The notes under the pieces were generated by a model. It was not told where the DNA came from. It saw only the letters and a list, made by a program, of their open reading frames with translations, and did no database searches. A program made the position numbers and the translations under genes. A DNA stretch of 64,000 bases from Amorphophallus konjac (lineage: Eukaryota; Streptophyta; Magnoliopsida; Alismatales; Araceae). Where the stretch lies: the NCBI GenBank assembly GCA_022559845.1, contig CM040121.1, positions 570,140,140 to 570,204,139 on the forward strand. Direction: 5' to 3'. Every line of letters begins with the position of its first letter. The stretch's first letter is position 1. Positions 1 to 11,832 of the stretch are shown here, one piece after another.

Positions 1-2602
1 TAGAGTGAGAAAGGAACAGGGCTGCACCTGAGAGCCGCTGTCGGTGCTGCTGGTGCACTTCCCCGTCTGGGTATTCCACAGCTTGATGCAGCGGTCGGCC
101 GTGCCGCCGCCGGAGGCCAGCACGTTGGACTGGAAGGGGCACCACGCCAGCGCCCTCACGGCGGCCGTGTGCTCGTTAAATCTGTGCAGGTGCCTCGACG
201 ACTGCCTATTGGGGGCCTCCCAGACGCACACCAGGTTGTCGTTCCCCCCGCTCGCCAGCAGGTTCCCGGAGCCGGACCACCTCAGCCCGCACACGTCCGA
301 GGTGTGCCCTTGGAAACGGGACGCAGAGCTCGCACTTGCTCTCACTGGAGAGGGACGTGGTGTGATGAAGGTGGAAAAACAAAGCGCAGAGGCTAGATCT
401 TTCTCTCCAGTCTCCACAGACCCACGAAGAAAATTTAAAACTTTCCATGATGCAGAGGTGTATACCGTCGTGGTTGATGATGGAGGTGTCTCTGCTTCCG
501 GAAGACAGAAGGTTGCGGTTCCATGAGAGGCTGCTGACCCTGTCTCTGTGTCCTTCTAGCAACCTCACCTGCGGAGGAAACTTTTTGTATCAGAGCATGG
601 CGTCCCCAATTTAGACCTCCAATGGAGTTCTGCTGACTACTCAAAAAAAAATTGCACTTTCATTTTTCTGGGTTTCTGCAAGAAATTGATGATGACAACC
701 TGTTCACCCTCAACTTCAGGATGGGTAAGAACAGCTAATCTTACCGGTAACTTTGCACCCAAAAAAATGTACACGCAGAGGAGATATAGTATGATTTCGG
801 GTAAACGGTATTAACATAGATAGGGTCATTGAAGCATTTTTCTCAACTGAGAAAAAAATCATTTCTGCTGCTGTGATTGGAAGACCCGACACTAGAAAAC
901 AATGATATTGATTTCCAACGATGACGTAATGCAAGTAGCGAACAGCCATAGTTCTGATCCAAATTTTGGTTCAAATCTAATAGAAGGCTACACCTGCAGG
1001 GAGTCTAGATATGTGGAAGCGATTCTCTAACCTGACGTGCAGAGGCAGCATCCCAGATCTCAATGGTGGCATCCATAAACCCGACGGCCAGTTTCTCCCC
1101 GTCGGACGACCACGCAACGCTCGTCGGCTGGAGCTCCTCACTGTCTGTACTCAACAGCTCTCGAATCTCGCCATTGGCGGCGTTCCACAGGTACAGGCTG
1201 CGCCCCAGGGCGATGGCCAGCATGTTCTTCTGGCCCCAGTCCATGAGGTTGAGGTAGTAATCGTCCACCAAGTTTGGCGCGTCCAGAACCTTATCTGCGG
1301 ACTGCTCACATTAACCCAGAGAGGTAGAGGGATTATGAGGGGTTGCTCTTGTGGTGTCAATGGTGTTAAGCAGATATTTTTTGAACAAATTATTTGAATG
1401 TTGGCCACTTTTTGCAAGCCAATTAAGCTACTATCATAATTCTATGGAGATGTTTTCAGAGATACTGATCACAGTCGCTATCTAATGAGAACAATAGGTT
1501 AAAAAAGGGGGGGGAGGAACTGAAGTCATCAATGACACAATCCATCCGGCAGAAAACCACTAATATTGTTGCCAATCTCATACAACTGTTACCTAAAAGC
1601 AGAGACTATTTCCTACAAACCCATGGAAGAACTACATCATATGTGAAGTAGATTTTGTTAGTCACATATTCAGACTAATTCTCCAATTTCCCTAAAATTC
1701 TTGAAGAACACTAGAAGAAGACTTGATGACAGTACTCTGTGCATGGCCTCAAAGAAATGGCAACAGGTTGCACCAGCAACCCTTTTCTGAGGACCTCGTT
1801 AGAAACCCGTAAACTAGACAGCAACTACAAAGATGTTTGATCTGGTTGAACAACACGCACTTCTTCTAGAAACCCATCAAGATTGCACCCTTTTTCCAAG
1901 AAATTTCGCTAAAACAGAGCAGGTAGAAGTCAAGATGGAGATCTCACTCACTCTGGGCACGCTGCGGATGCGCCGGATGCAGTTCTTGCTCCTACCCAGG
2001 TCGTCATGCAGCATCTCGTCGACGAGGAGGAGCCTCCCCCCGCTCTTCCTGGGGCTCCCCTTGAACACCAGCATCTTGAACGGCTTCCCATCCGAATCCA
2101 GCGTCAGGCTCTCCTCCACGATCCTCCTGTATTCTTGCTGCTCCCGCAAGAACAACCGGACGAACAGAGACAAAGAGAGAGAGAGAGCCCGGATAAGAAG
2201 AAGGAATCATCTCCAAAACAGGGGGTGGAAAGAGAAGAACAAAGAAAGAAAGAAACCTTGATGGATGTAGAGAACGGCGACGGGGGTCCGGGCTCCGGCA
2301 CCTCGCTGGCCCTCGTCGTCAGGGAAGAGCGGACGAAGTCCATGTTCATAAGGCTCCTCGTGGGTATGAACCGGTCCCCCTGCAGCCAAATCAAACAACC
2401 CAAAAAGAAACAGAAGGAATGCATGAACAAGGCGAATTGCGCAAGAACTTCTGATCTGGCAGCCGCCCGTCGCCAAGAAGGAAGGAAACAAGAAAGAGAG
2501 AAGAACAAGAATAGGAAACAGAAGGAGAAGAGGACGTACGGGATCGTCCATGCGGGGCGGGGGAGGGGAGTGCCACCATTCCTCGTCTCGCTGGCCCTGC
2601 AT
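1..2602 (-). CDS. CDC20: CDC20-type WD40 activator of the anaphase-promoting complex, 3' part off the left edge
   Basis: CDC20 recruits substrates to the APC/C ubiquitin ligase during mitosis. Six coding exons are supported by GT-AG junctions and continuous phase: 2540-2602, 2257-2379, 1952-2137, 1032-1301, 466-568 and 28-344. Together they give 354 residues; the last WD40 blades lie beyond the edge. A C-box (DRFIPTR, residues 23-29) is the APC/C-binding motif. KMLVFK (about 83-88) sits where plant CDC20 has its MAD2-binding motif. [14 protein letters not shown] opens the WD40 propeller, and repeats such as [25 protein letters not shown] follow. The start gives only 22 residues before the C-box, shorter than I recall for plant CDC20 (about 35 in Arabidopsis CDC20.1). 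An upstream exon or start is therefore possible. Variation in the loops suggests a divergent CDC20 paralogue rather than FZR/CCS52, which differs in the VLDAP region. Class is firm; exact paralogue is not. Confidence 0.9.
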
Positions 2603-4583
2603 CGCCCTTAATTTGTTCTCTTCTGGCAGAGGGAAGAAGAAGAAGAAGAATGCGACTGCTGCTTCTGTGGTCACCGTAGGCAGTCTTCTTCTACACACCC
2701 TGCTGATCAGGGAATGGGTACGACGGCCATGGGGAGTTCGGTTGCTCTCTGAACTCTGGACGTCGAAGAGGGAGGGAGTGGGCGTGGACTCGCTTCGTCT
2801 CCTTATTCCCCTCGGTGGCTTCACACAGAGAGGGAACCCCCCCACGCAGGCGTGGAGATTTCGAAAAGGGAGGCCTTACTGCACTTTTATCCGCGGTTGG
2901 TAGGGGAGGCCGGTCGCGTGAGTAGAACGTTGCGGGCCGGGGGGCGGGATGCGCAGGGTTGTGCGGTCCGACCGGCTCCTATAAACCGGCCGGTTCATGG
3001 TGTTGGTATCTGGACTCTAGAGTAGAGGTGAGTATTTGAACCCAGACCCCTCACACTCTATGTGACCCGAATGTCACGGCATTATATTCTCCATCATAAA
3101 GTAAAAGGAGAATAGGTGGGATTAAATACTTGGGTAAACATTGGAGTTGGATCAAAAAATAGAGTATAAGAACGACTCTTTCTAATTCCACACTTTCACT
3201 TCAGCTCAACTTTGGGTCAAAGACTTGTGCAAATGTCTCGTATCTGCTCATGAGAAAACACTTCCACAGTTCCATACAGGTTAAACTGTAGAAACGTGAG
3301 CCCCATTGCGATTTAAGACAGGTTTGGATCAAATTTTTGGAACCGTTGAAGTGAAAAATGATCTTGTCAAGTCTTGGCTTGTGTTTTAAATAATTTTTTT
3401 TGACTTGTGTATTTTTTAGGGTCTATTTGAATTGTTACGTCTTGCAACTTGCAAGAAGGGTATCTAAAATGGCTAGTTCAAGTGGCATTTTTTTGGTTTG
3501 TGGGCATGCACTTGGTTTTAAGAACTCTTGCGAGTATTTCAAAAGGTCCCATTTGATAATCGAATAGGCCAAGTGGGAATTGCACATTCCCCGGTGGACA
3601 GGGCTTAGCGTCCGGTTTCACCGGTAACAGCTAAAATTGACTTTGATAAAGTTGAGATTTGACCCCAATTACTTCAAGAATAGGTAGAAAATTGAGCTTT
3701 GTGGGGGGGGGGGGGTACGCATTCGAGCCGGAGGTGTCGAATATGCTATTCGCCTGGGTGCAGGCGGACAACGTATTCGCCCCTATCCTGCTCTTTTATC
3801 AAAGAAGCCCTTACACTAGAGCGTCACATAACACTTGGAACCCTTCACAAACATATCTTTGTCACATTAAAGTCGTAGGCCCTCTTTCATGCACGATTAA
3901 GATGGGGGCGGGTGACCTACCCCGGGTGACGTATCCACCCCTTCTTAACCGACCCCGAATTATTCGTTCGACCTGTCTCATGCAAATGAAAAAACTCACG
4001 CATATCCTCATTTGACCCCCATTAGATAAACAACACTCAAACTAAAATACAATGTGACATTCAGATGACCCATCCTAACCGGGCCTTATTCACGCATCAA
4101 GGTGGCCCAAAGAGAATGGGAATATATTTCCTATGAATAGTTTCCCCAAAGGTAAGAACCTTCACCCCGGTCCTCTTTTACACGGTGAGTCTCCTCTTTC
4201 CAATTTTTTGAAAACGCTGTTCGTTTAATTCCTCAGACAATTTGAGAAGAGGCAAACTCCCACCATTGTATGTGGTGCCTCGTCTTCTCTGGAGTCAGCA
4301 ACTCCGAGATCTCCTCGATGAGATGACATGACATGACACGCGGTGAAGAATTTGGTGTGGGTGTATCATAAACACAGTTAGATCCTATAATGCTGATTCA
4401 TTAGGGCCTCCTCGATAACATAATAAGGGGGAGAATAAGAGACCACGATCCTAAAAATAAATAAAAATATAATTTGATAAAATGGACAGACTTTTTCGTC
4501 CTTAATCTTGATTTCTCTTGATAATCTGGATATGTTACAAAATAAAAAATAAACTAATAAAAATTAATTACTTGAGTTTAAAC
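2603..4583. other. Upstream region of CDC20 and intergenic DNA
   Basis: The first 300 bases upstream of the CDC20 start are GC-rich and probably hold its 5' UTR and promoter, but I see no convincing minus-strand TATA box. A G-run lies near 3702-3715. Short open frames here (for example 3659-4015) have no family resemblance. I see no gene. Confidence 0.5.
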
Positions 4584-5106
4584 TAGGACTGTCAATGGGC
4601 CGAGCCTGGACCGGGCTTAGGTCGGCCCGGCCCGGCCCGACTTATCAAGAGTAAGGCTCGAGCCCAACCTATGTCGGGCCGGGTCGGGTCGGGCCCGACA
4701 TTATGTAAAAAATTCAAAGCCCGACTAAGACCCGGTCCGACCCGACTACTTAAATAAAATAATAAAAATTAATAGATTTAATACTATAAAACTTATAATC
4801 TCACTAAATAAATTAAAATTTTGATATTAATTACATAATTTGTGTGAAAATAGAATTTTAAAATTTCTAATTAAGTAAAATAACATAAGTTTGACTAAAT
4901 AATTTTTAAAATTTGAAGTGAGAATAAAAAAGAGATCAGGCCGGGCCGGCCCGCGGGCCGAGCCCGAGTCCGGCCCGCGAGTCTAGTCGGGCCGGGCTTT
5001 TAGGTCCGACTAAAAATCCGCTGGCCAAAAAAGACCTTACGACCCGGCCCGAAATCGGGCCAAACCCGCGAACCTGTCGAGTCGGCCAGGCCCATTGACA
5101 GCCCTA
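4584..5106. mobile_element. hAT-type MITE 1 (523 bp) with 8-bp target duplication
   Basis: The left end TAGGACTGTCAATGGGCC is matched by the inverted right end GGCCCATTGACAGCCCTA. GTTTAAAC flanks both sides (4576-4583 and 5107-5114), an 8-bp duplication as expected for hAT elements. The interior has no coding frame. Both subterminal regions are packed with GGCCCG/CGGGCC words around an AT-rich centre. Confidence 0.85.
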
Positions 5107-5431
5107 GTTTAAACTAACTTGATTTCCGACGTTCCGTTATCAAAGGTGATATAAAAGAATTTTACGATTGAGTTTCACTTATTACATAACATGCATACAT
5201 TGAAGTTAATTTTTTAAAAAAAATTTAAAGTTGATTGCGGAACAATCTACCCACCCATACAGTTCTGTCTTGGATTGGATGGTCTGAAAAAATTACAAAA
5301 AATAAATAAATATCATTTTGTCATGTAAAAATGATCTGGCTCAAGTTAGCCCATTAAGAGCATCCATTCTTTTATTTTATTTTTTTGTAACCGTTCAATC
5401 CAAGGTCACGATTGGGATGCTTAAGAGAAAG

Positions 5432-5433
<2 letters not shown>

Positions 5434-5473
<40 letters not shown>
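5434..5473. repeat. (TA)n microsatellite
   Basis: About 40 bp of pure TA dinucleotide in intergenic DNA. Confidence 0.95.
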
Positions 5474-5475
<2 letters not shown>

Positions 5476-5591
5476 CATCGTCCGATCCAAGATGAGACGT
5501 TAGGATTGGGTCGCTTGCGGAGAAACAATTAAAAACGTAATGTAAATAAAAAAACCTTGGCTGCACCTCGGTGACAGCCATTATACATTTA

Positions 5592-5743
5592 GGGTCAATT
5601 TGTTTTTTGGTTGGGACACCGTGTTCGACCCCTGCCCGACCTCGGTTAAGATGAATGTGTGTGAGGGGGGAGTGTGGGCCCCACACATTCCTCTCTCCTC
5701 GGGTGAGAAATCATAGGGCGCTATTCAGATAATAAATTGGCCC
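5592..5743. mobile_element. Small Tourist/Harbinger-like MITE (152 bp)
   Basis: The end GGGTCAATTTG is matched in inverse by AAATTGGCCC, and TTA flanks both sides (5589-5591 and 5744-5746). Size, TTA duplication and lack of coding sequence fit a Tourist-type MITE. The terminal repeat is short and imperfect. Confidence 0.55.
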
Positions 5744-6285
5744 TTAATGATTCTTATGTTGCCAACTTCGCAGGATAAATCAAGATTCGTCGACTAAGAA
5801 ATCTATATCCGATCGGATCTTCTCTGATCCGATATAGTACACCCGAGTCGTAACTAACTCGGCCTTACTCAGCGTGCATCATCTTCTCTCTCTCTCTCAC
5901 TGTGACTTGGCCCGACTCAGCCGATCCTGGGGTGATCCGCAGCGTATCAGATTTTTTCAGATACGGTACGGCACGCCCGAGTCATCCCGAGTCAGACCGA
6001 GTCGACAAACCATGAGATAAACAACCAAGTGGATGCTGGCTCTCAGTGTCACTCTCTACTTATTAGCCATCTTCCTTGAACGCACTCCTCCCACCATGAA
6101 GAGTGGGTTGGATAGGTTGCATAATAAATGGGAGGCTTTACATGGGGACAAAGATGCATACATTTTGTGGGAATCAAAATACCACAATTAGGCATAAAGT
6201 TGATAATAAAGTTTGCTAACGATAACTGATGGTGATGATTAAAAAAATCTCTCTCTAACCTTTTCTAGAGAGAGAGGCTCTGGGA

Positions 6286-8123
6286 ATGGAGAGGAGGCTT
6301 GAGGCTAATCGCTTCCTTGCGGGGGGCGATAGACCTCGTCGGAGGGAGGCTTTTGACAGGGGACGAGGTCCTACACCCATCTATTTTTGTTGCCGACAGA
6401 GGGGGCACTTGCAGAGGTCCTGTAGGTTTCCTATGGGGGGTCCTTGGCCAGAGACAGGAGGGGTGAGAGGTGCATGGTAGGTCCTATGCTAAGGTGGTGA
6501 AGTATCGGCCGGTGGCTCAACCCCCACTAGTGAGATGCGATCCTTTGCACCTAGGTGGGCTCTCTTTGGAGAGCATGACCGAGCGTTTATAGTGACTTGA
6601 TAGGTGTGTCTGGATCTCCCCCTCCACGGCGGCTTGGACGCGGACAAGATGAAAGAGTGGCTGGATTGCCGTTGGGGGGCTTGCGGCCCTTGGATCATCT
6701 CGATGATGATTTCCTTCTAGCCATTGCAACCGGGACGTAGGAAGTGAAGGAGGCAGCTGACGCAGGAGTCCTGGTCGGCGAAGACACTATCCTCTGGATT
6801 TAGAGGTGGACCTTTGAACGGGGAACTATCTCCACCCCGAAGAGGTTCGCTTGTTGGGTTAAGTTTCCAGAGTACCACTATGCCTATGTGATGATGTTGG
6901 AATCAATTTCTTGGCCAAACCATTTGGAGAAGTGGAGGTTGGTACAATGCGGGTCGTTCCAAATTGTAGGGTGAACAAAGTGGAGGCAATCATCGACATT
7001 CCGAGTGCTCTCCAGGCCCCTCCAGTTATTGTTTTCTCTTTTGGACGACGGGATGTTGTCATTCGGGTGAGCATCAATGAGCCTGTGTTGGAGGAAGAGC
7101 ACCGACGATCGGTGCTCTTAGGGTGACCACCGCCCAGTCCAGAGGTAGGGGATGACCTCTTAATGGGAGTTCAAATTTCGAACGGATCCCTAGTCCGCAC
7201 TAGGCCGGGTGGGCCTGGGCATGGGATATTGGGCCAGGCAAGTGTGGAAGCGCAGAACTGAGTGGGCGGTCCGGCTCAGCAGGGCCAATGTTGCAGTCAC
7301 GATTTTCGACCCGGTAACCCACAACTTACCCAAATTCGGGTTGAGCGGGATTACCAGGTCTCCCAGACCTGTTTTGGGTCATCTTCTCAATCTGATCGAT
7401 GCACTGGTTTCTCATGGTTACACTCATGCGCCTACTCCTGCGGCATCTGGTCTTCGTAGCCTCGATCATCAAGACGGGAAGCGCCAGCTGCCGATCGTCA
7501 ATGCCTCGTTGCCGGTGGTCCTTGATCTCAATTTTGGCCACCATCATCATGATGGGAAACGCCCGCTCCTAGCCTTAGGGGCAACAGGGGATGGGCCAAC
7601 GGCTAGCCGCCCTAGGTCTAGGTCCCAACGTGTGCGGTTGTCGTCGGAGCTGCTAGCTAGGGGCCTGGTAGAGCCCGAACTTCTTGCTCAGTTGGTTCTC
7701 TCCTCCGCCCGTGTCAGCAAGCAGTGAAGGAGGTCTCCGGTAGGTCTGGCTCGGAGGGGCAGATCCGACCTGCTGGGGTAGTCAGTCAACTAGGGGTGGC
7801 ACAACCTGGTTTTGGTTAGGGCCCTCTCACAACGCTATAGGGCTCTTGTGTCTCTGGTAGGGGGACCCGTCTGCAACCCCAGCTTCGTCTGGTGCCGCCG
7901 TGGTGGGAGAGGATTCTTTCTGCCCTTGCTCGCCTGCACTCAGTGACCATCATGAGCTTTGCACTGCCACCGCTTGGGGAAGAGGTTGGGTCAGAGGGGG
8001 AGGAAGTTACCCCGGAGGCTTCGAGGGGTGCTGTAGCCCTTCTTCCTATAGGTGTGGAGCAGAAGGGGGATACCTACCTACCTAGGGAGGGAGGCAGTGA
8101 GGGAGATGGTGGAGGTCATTGAA
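6286..8123 (+). pseudogene. LINE-A ORF1 remnant (nucleic-acid-binding protein)
   Basis: This is the region before the endonuclease ORF. Near 6385-6430 a frame reads YFCCRQRGHLQRSC, which keeps the second Cys, the His and the last Cys of a C-X2-C-X4-H-X4-C zinc knuckle but has Tyr in place of the first Cys. Around 7160 a stretch resembles the LINE-B ORF1 DNA near 38110 (GGGAGTTCAAA then TTCGAAC). The reading frame is broken repeatedly, so no single protein can be given. Assignment rests on position and these fragments. Confidence 0.55.
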
Positions 8124-8325
8124 AAAATTACTATAGAGCAGGTGAAGGAGTTGCCACTCAAGGTGGGGATTTCATTTGAAGCCGGTGCAGACAAGCATGT
8201 GTAATGTGCGTTCACCAAGATCAAGAAGAGGTGGTGTGCTACCATCCTACAGGTAGAGAAGTCGCAGAGAGAGGGGCTAGGGAGGGGGAGGGGGGTAGGG
8301 AGGAGAGGAGTTTCTTAGTGTCTTC

Positions 8326-11300
8326 ATGAGGATTGTCTCATGGAACGTGAGGGGACTAGTGGGCAGGGAGAAGAAGAGGGCGGTGAAGGAACTGATTAGG
8401 AGGTGTAAGATTGACATCCTTTGCATCCAAGAGATAAAGTGTGAAGGAGATGGTGAATCTCTCATGAGGGAGTTAGGGAGTGCTAGACTTACAATGGGGG
8501 TGGCATCTCCGGCGGTGGGTAGGTCTGGAGGGATTATGATCCTATGGAACCCTTTTGAGGTTAATGAGGTAGTGCGGGACAGATAGATTAGTAGGTGGGC
8601 CATCTCCTTACTCCTCATTAATGTGAGAGATGACTTCTTTTGGGACTTCACTGGGGTGTATGGCCCACAAATCAGGGAGGAGAAGCAATTCCTGTGAGAG
8701 GACTTGGTCAGCCATCACCTATCCTCAAGCAGGCCATGGTGTGTTGGTGGGGATTTTAATGCAATGGCTACCCCTTGGGAGAGGATGGAGGAGAATGTCC
8801 ATGCAGGAGACATGGGGGACTTCTCTACCTTCATTGAGGAGAAGATTTTAGTAGATATTGACATGACACATGGTCAGTTCACTTGGTCCAATATGAGAGC
8901 TAATGCTTCTTGCTCTAGACTAGACAGATTCTTGGGTTATGTGGATTGGGAGGACCACTTTCTCCATGTGCAGGTGATTTCTTTGGTCACATCAATATCG
9001 ACCATAAGCCCATTCTGTTGAAGACCAACTGTTTGCAGGATAGAAATTTCAACTTCATACTAGAGTAGTTCTGTTTCAGGGAGGCATATTTCATGGACAT
9101 GCTCATGAGAGCATGGACTTCATAGATTGCTGGTAGATCTGCCATGGCTATGTTAGTGTTGAAGCTGAGGCACACTGCCCAGGTCCTCAAGGCTTCGGAG
9201 GCTGACAAAATCATCCCTGGGAGGATAGGGACAAAATTCCTCAACAGATAGAGGCTTTGGACTATTTGGAGGAGGCATGGCTTATAGAGGCAGATGACAA
9301 GAGTCTCAGGGATTCTCTCAAGGGCCAATTTGGTGATATCCTCTCTAGAGAAAAAAATTACTGGAGGTAGAGGTCGAGGGACAGATAGATCAAAAAGGGG
9401 GACATGAATATAGTCTATTTCCAGCACATTGCCTCAGCAGGGAGAAGAGCTAACACCATCAGTTGCATGAAGGTGGGGGAGCTCTCTGTCTTCGGATAAG
9501 CATATCAAGGGGCTGGCAAGGGACTACTACTCCAAGTTGTTTAAAGAGGACCGCTTTAGGCCAACGATTGCAGATGATCTCCTTCTCCATATATCACCTG
9601 AGGAGAGCTATCTCCCAGAGTTTTTTAGAGAAGGAGGTTCGCAAGGTAATCTTCTCTCTTACAAGGGATAGAGCTCCAGGGCCGAATGATTTCCCGTTAG
9701 CCGTCTTCCAAAAGTGTTGGGACGTCATCAAAGTTGAGCTTATGGCAACTGTGAGGGAGTTCCAGGAGGGAGGGTGCTTTTGGGGGGCATCAACAAAACC
9801 TTCATGATCTTATTCTCAAAAAATAAGGAGTCCATGATTTTCGAGATTTCAGGTCAATCAGTTTGTTGAATGTCACTTACAAGATTATCACAAAGTTACT
9901 GGCAGGGAGGTTGGATAGAGTTATGAACATGGTAGTCAGTGGTTTCCAAAGAGTTTTCATCAGGGGGAGACATATCGAGGATAATTTTTTGGTGGCTCAT
10001 GAGTGCTTATTTGCCATGAAGACTCAAAGGAGAAAAAGAGTAGTCCTTAAGCTGGATTTTGAGAAGGCCTATATATGATAGGGTCAGTTGGTCATACTTA
10101 TTTGATGTGTTGGACACGATGGGCCTTGGGGATAGGTGGAGTGGCTAGATCCAGGCTTGTATTTTCTCTGCTTCCTTTGCCATCCTTATCAATGGAAAGT
10201 CGACTTCTCGTTTCCATAATGGTAGAGGACTCCGACAGAGAGATTCATTTGTCACCTCTCCTTTTTATGCTTGTGGCTCATGTGCTGAGTAGGGTGTGAC
10301 TAAGAACAGAGGCTTCATGTCTGATCAAGGGTTTCCAGGTTTGGAGAGGGGGTCTCTCAATCACTCACTTGCAATATGTCGATAATACTATCTTATTCCT
10401 GGCAGAGGACGAGCAGTAGCTGTTCGTGGCTAGACTTTTACTGGAACTGCTTGAGGAGCTCACAGGTCTAAAAGTTAACTTCAACAAGAGTAGACTTGTT
10501 GGAGTTATCATGGATGACTTGAGTCTTCAAAGGTTGGTGTGTGGGCTACCAAGTAGGAGCTTTTCCTATCTCCTACCTGGGTCTCCCTTTGACCTTAGGT
10601 GCTCTTCAGTGTGCAGATTGGCTACCCATCTTACAAAGATATGAGTCTAGACTGGCTGGTTGGAATGCTAGACTGCTATCTTATAGGGCATGTTAATTTA
10701 ATGTAGATCAGTTTTGGATAGCTTACCAGTCTACTTCCTCTCCGTGTTCCAAATCCCGAAGTCTATAGGGAAGAAGATTGAGTCTATTCAGGGGAGATTC
10801 TTTTGACATGAGAGTGAGGGGAGATGCAGGGGCTAACATGATATTAAATGGGGAAGAGTGGCTGCTAGCAAGGTAGAGAGAAGCTTGGGGATCAAAGATG
10901 TGAGAGATTTTAATTTGACTCTCTTGTGCAAGTGGTTGTATTGGTTGGGGATAGGAGATGATGGGCTATGGGCGCAGTTTATTAGACAAGGATGTTTTGA
11001 CAGGAGGAGAGTCTAGGACTTAGACACATCAACACAAGATCGGGCATCACCGATTTGGTGCAATATTTTGACTTGCAGGGATATTATCTCCTCCAGCGTG
11101 CGGGTCTAACTAGGGAAAGACAACTAGTGCCCTTTCTGGAAGGACAGATGGTGCGACGACTTCACGCTGAAAACTTCCTTTCCACCCTCTTTACTATTGT
11201 AGCTCACCCTTTGGGGTCGGTCACCCGGCATTTTGACTCCCACCTTTCCAGAGGCACCTAGGAGCCGACCATCAGGAAGGACCTCGGGATCGACGAGATA

Positions 11301-11645
11301 GAGAAACGTCAAGACTTGTTACACTTCCTCCTTGCCTACGCTCCACGCTTTGACAGGGAGGATGCGTGGTTGTGGAGGTGGGATAGGAAGGAGACTTTCT
11401 CTGTGGGGTATGCTTACTCCTTGATTGTTGATAGAGGGGTGCGACACAGCCTCGCCCTCCATGCGTGGAGGCCATGGAATCCACTGAAGGTGAAACCCCT
11501 CACTTGGAGGATTTCTCACGAGAGGTTGCCCACTCGAGACAGGTTGCTCAACTCCTTCTGGGTATCCAGCCACCTTGCTGCCTTTGTGGACAAGACCCTA
11601 GATCACTTGTTTGTAAGTTACACATACTCACAGGAGGTGTGGTAG
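8326..11645 (+). pseudogene. LINE-A ORF2 remnant: endonuclease, reverse transcriptase, zf-RVT
   Basis: The frame opens MRIVSWNVRGLVGREKKRAV, a typical plant L1 endonuclease start, followed by CIQEIKCEGDGE and, after stops, WCVGGDFNAMATPWER and FTWSNMRANASCSRLDR. Reverse transcriptase fragments include RDRAPGPNDFPLAVFQKCW and [11 protein letters not shown]. The catalytic YADD box reads YVDN at 10375-10386, so the second Asp is lost. The C-terminal zf-RVT region (about 11380-11645) reads [15 protein letters not shown]. In-frame stops begin at 8584. The protein cannot be active; the copy is a fossil. Confidence 0.9.
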
Positions 11646-11832
11646 GGGCTTGCTAGAAAAGCTCGTTATGTCGTGGGCTCGTAAAGAGAAGTGCATCTCT
11701 TCATCGCGTCTTGGGGTAGGAGGTGGCTCCTTAGAGAGATAGTATCGTGTGGTGGTTTATCCAACATATCACTTTTTAATTTTTGTGGGGTGAACGGAAC
11801 AATAAGATCTTTAAGAGAGAGACTAGAGTTGC

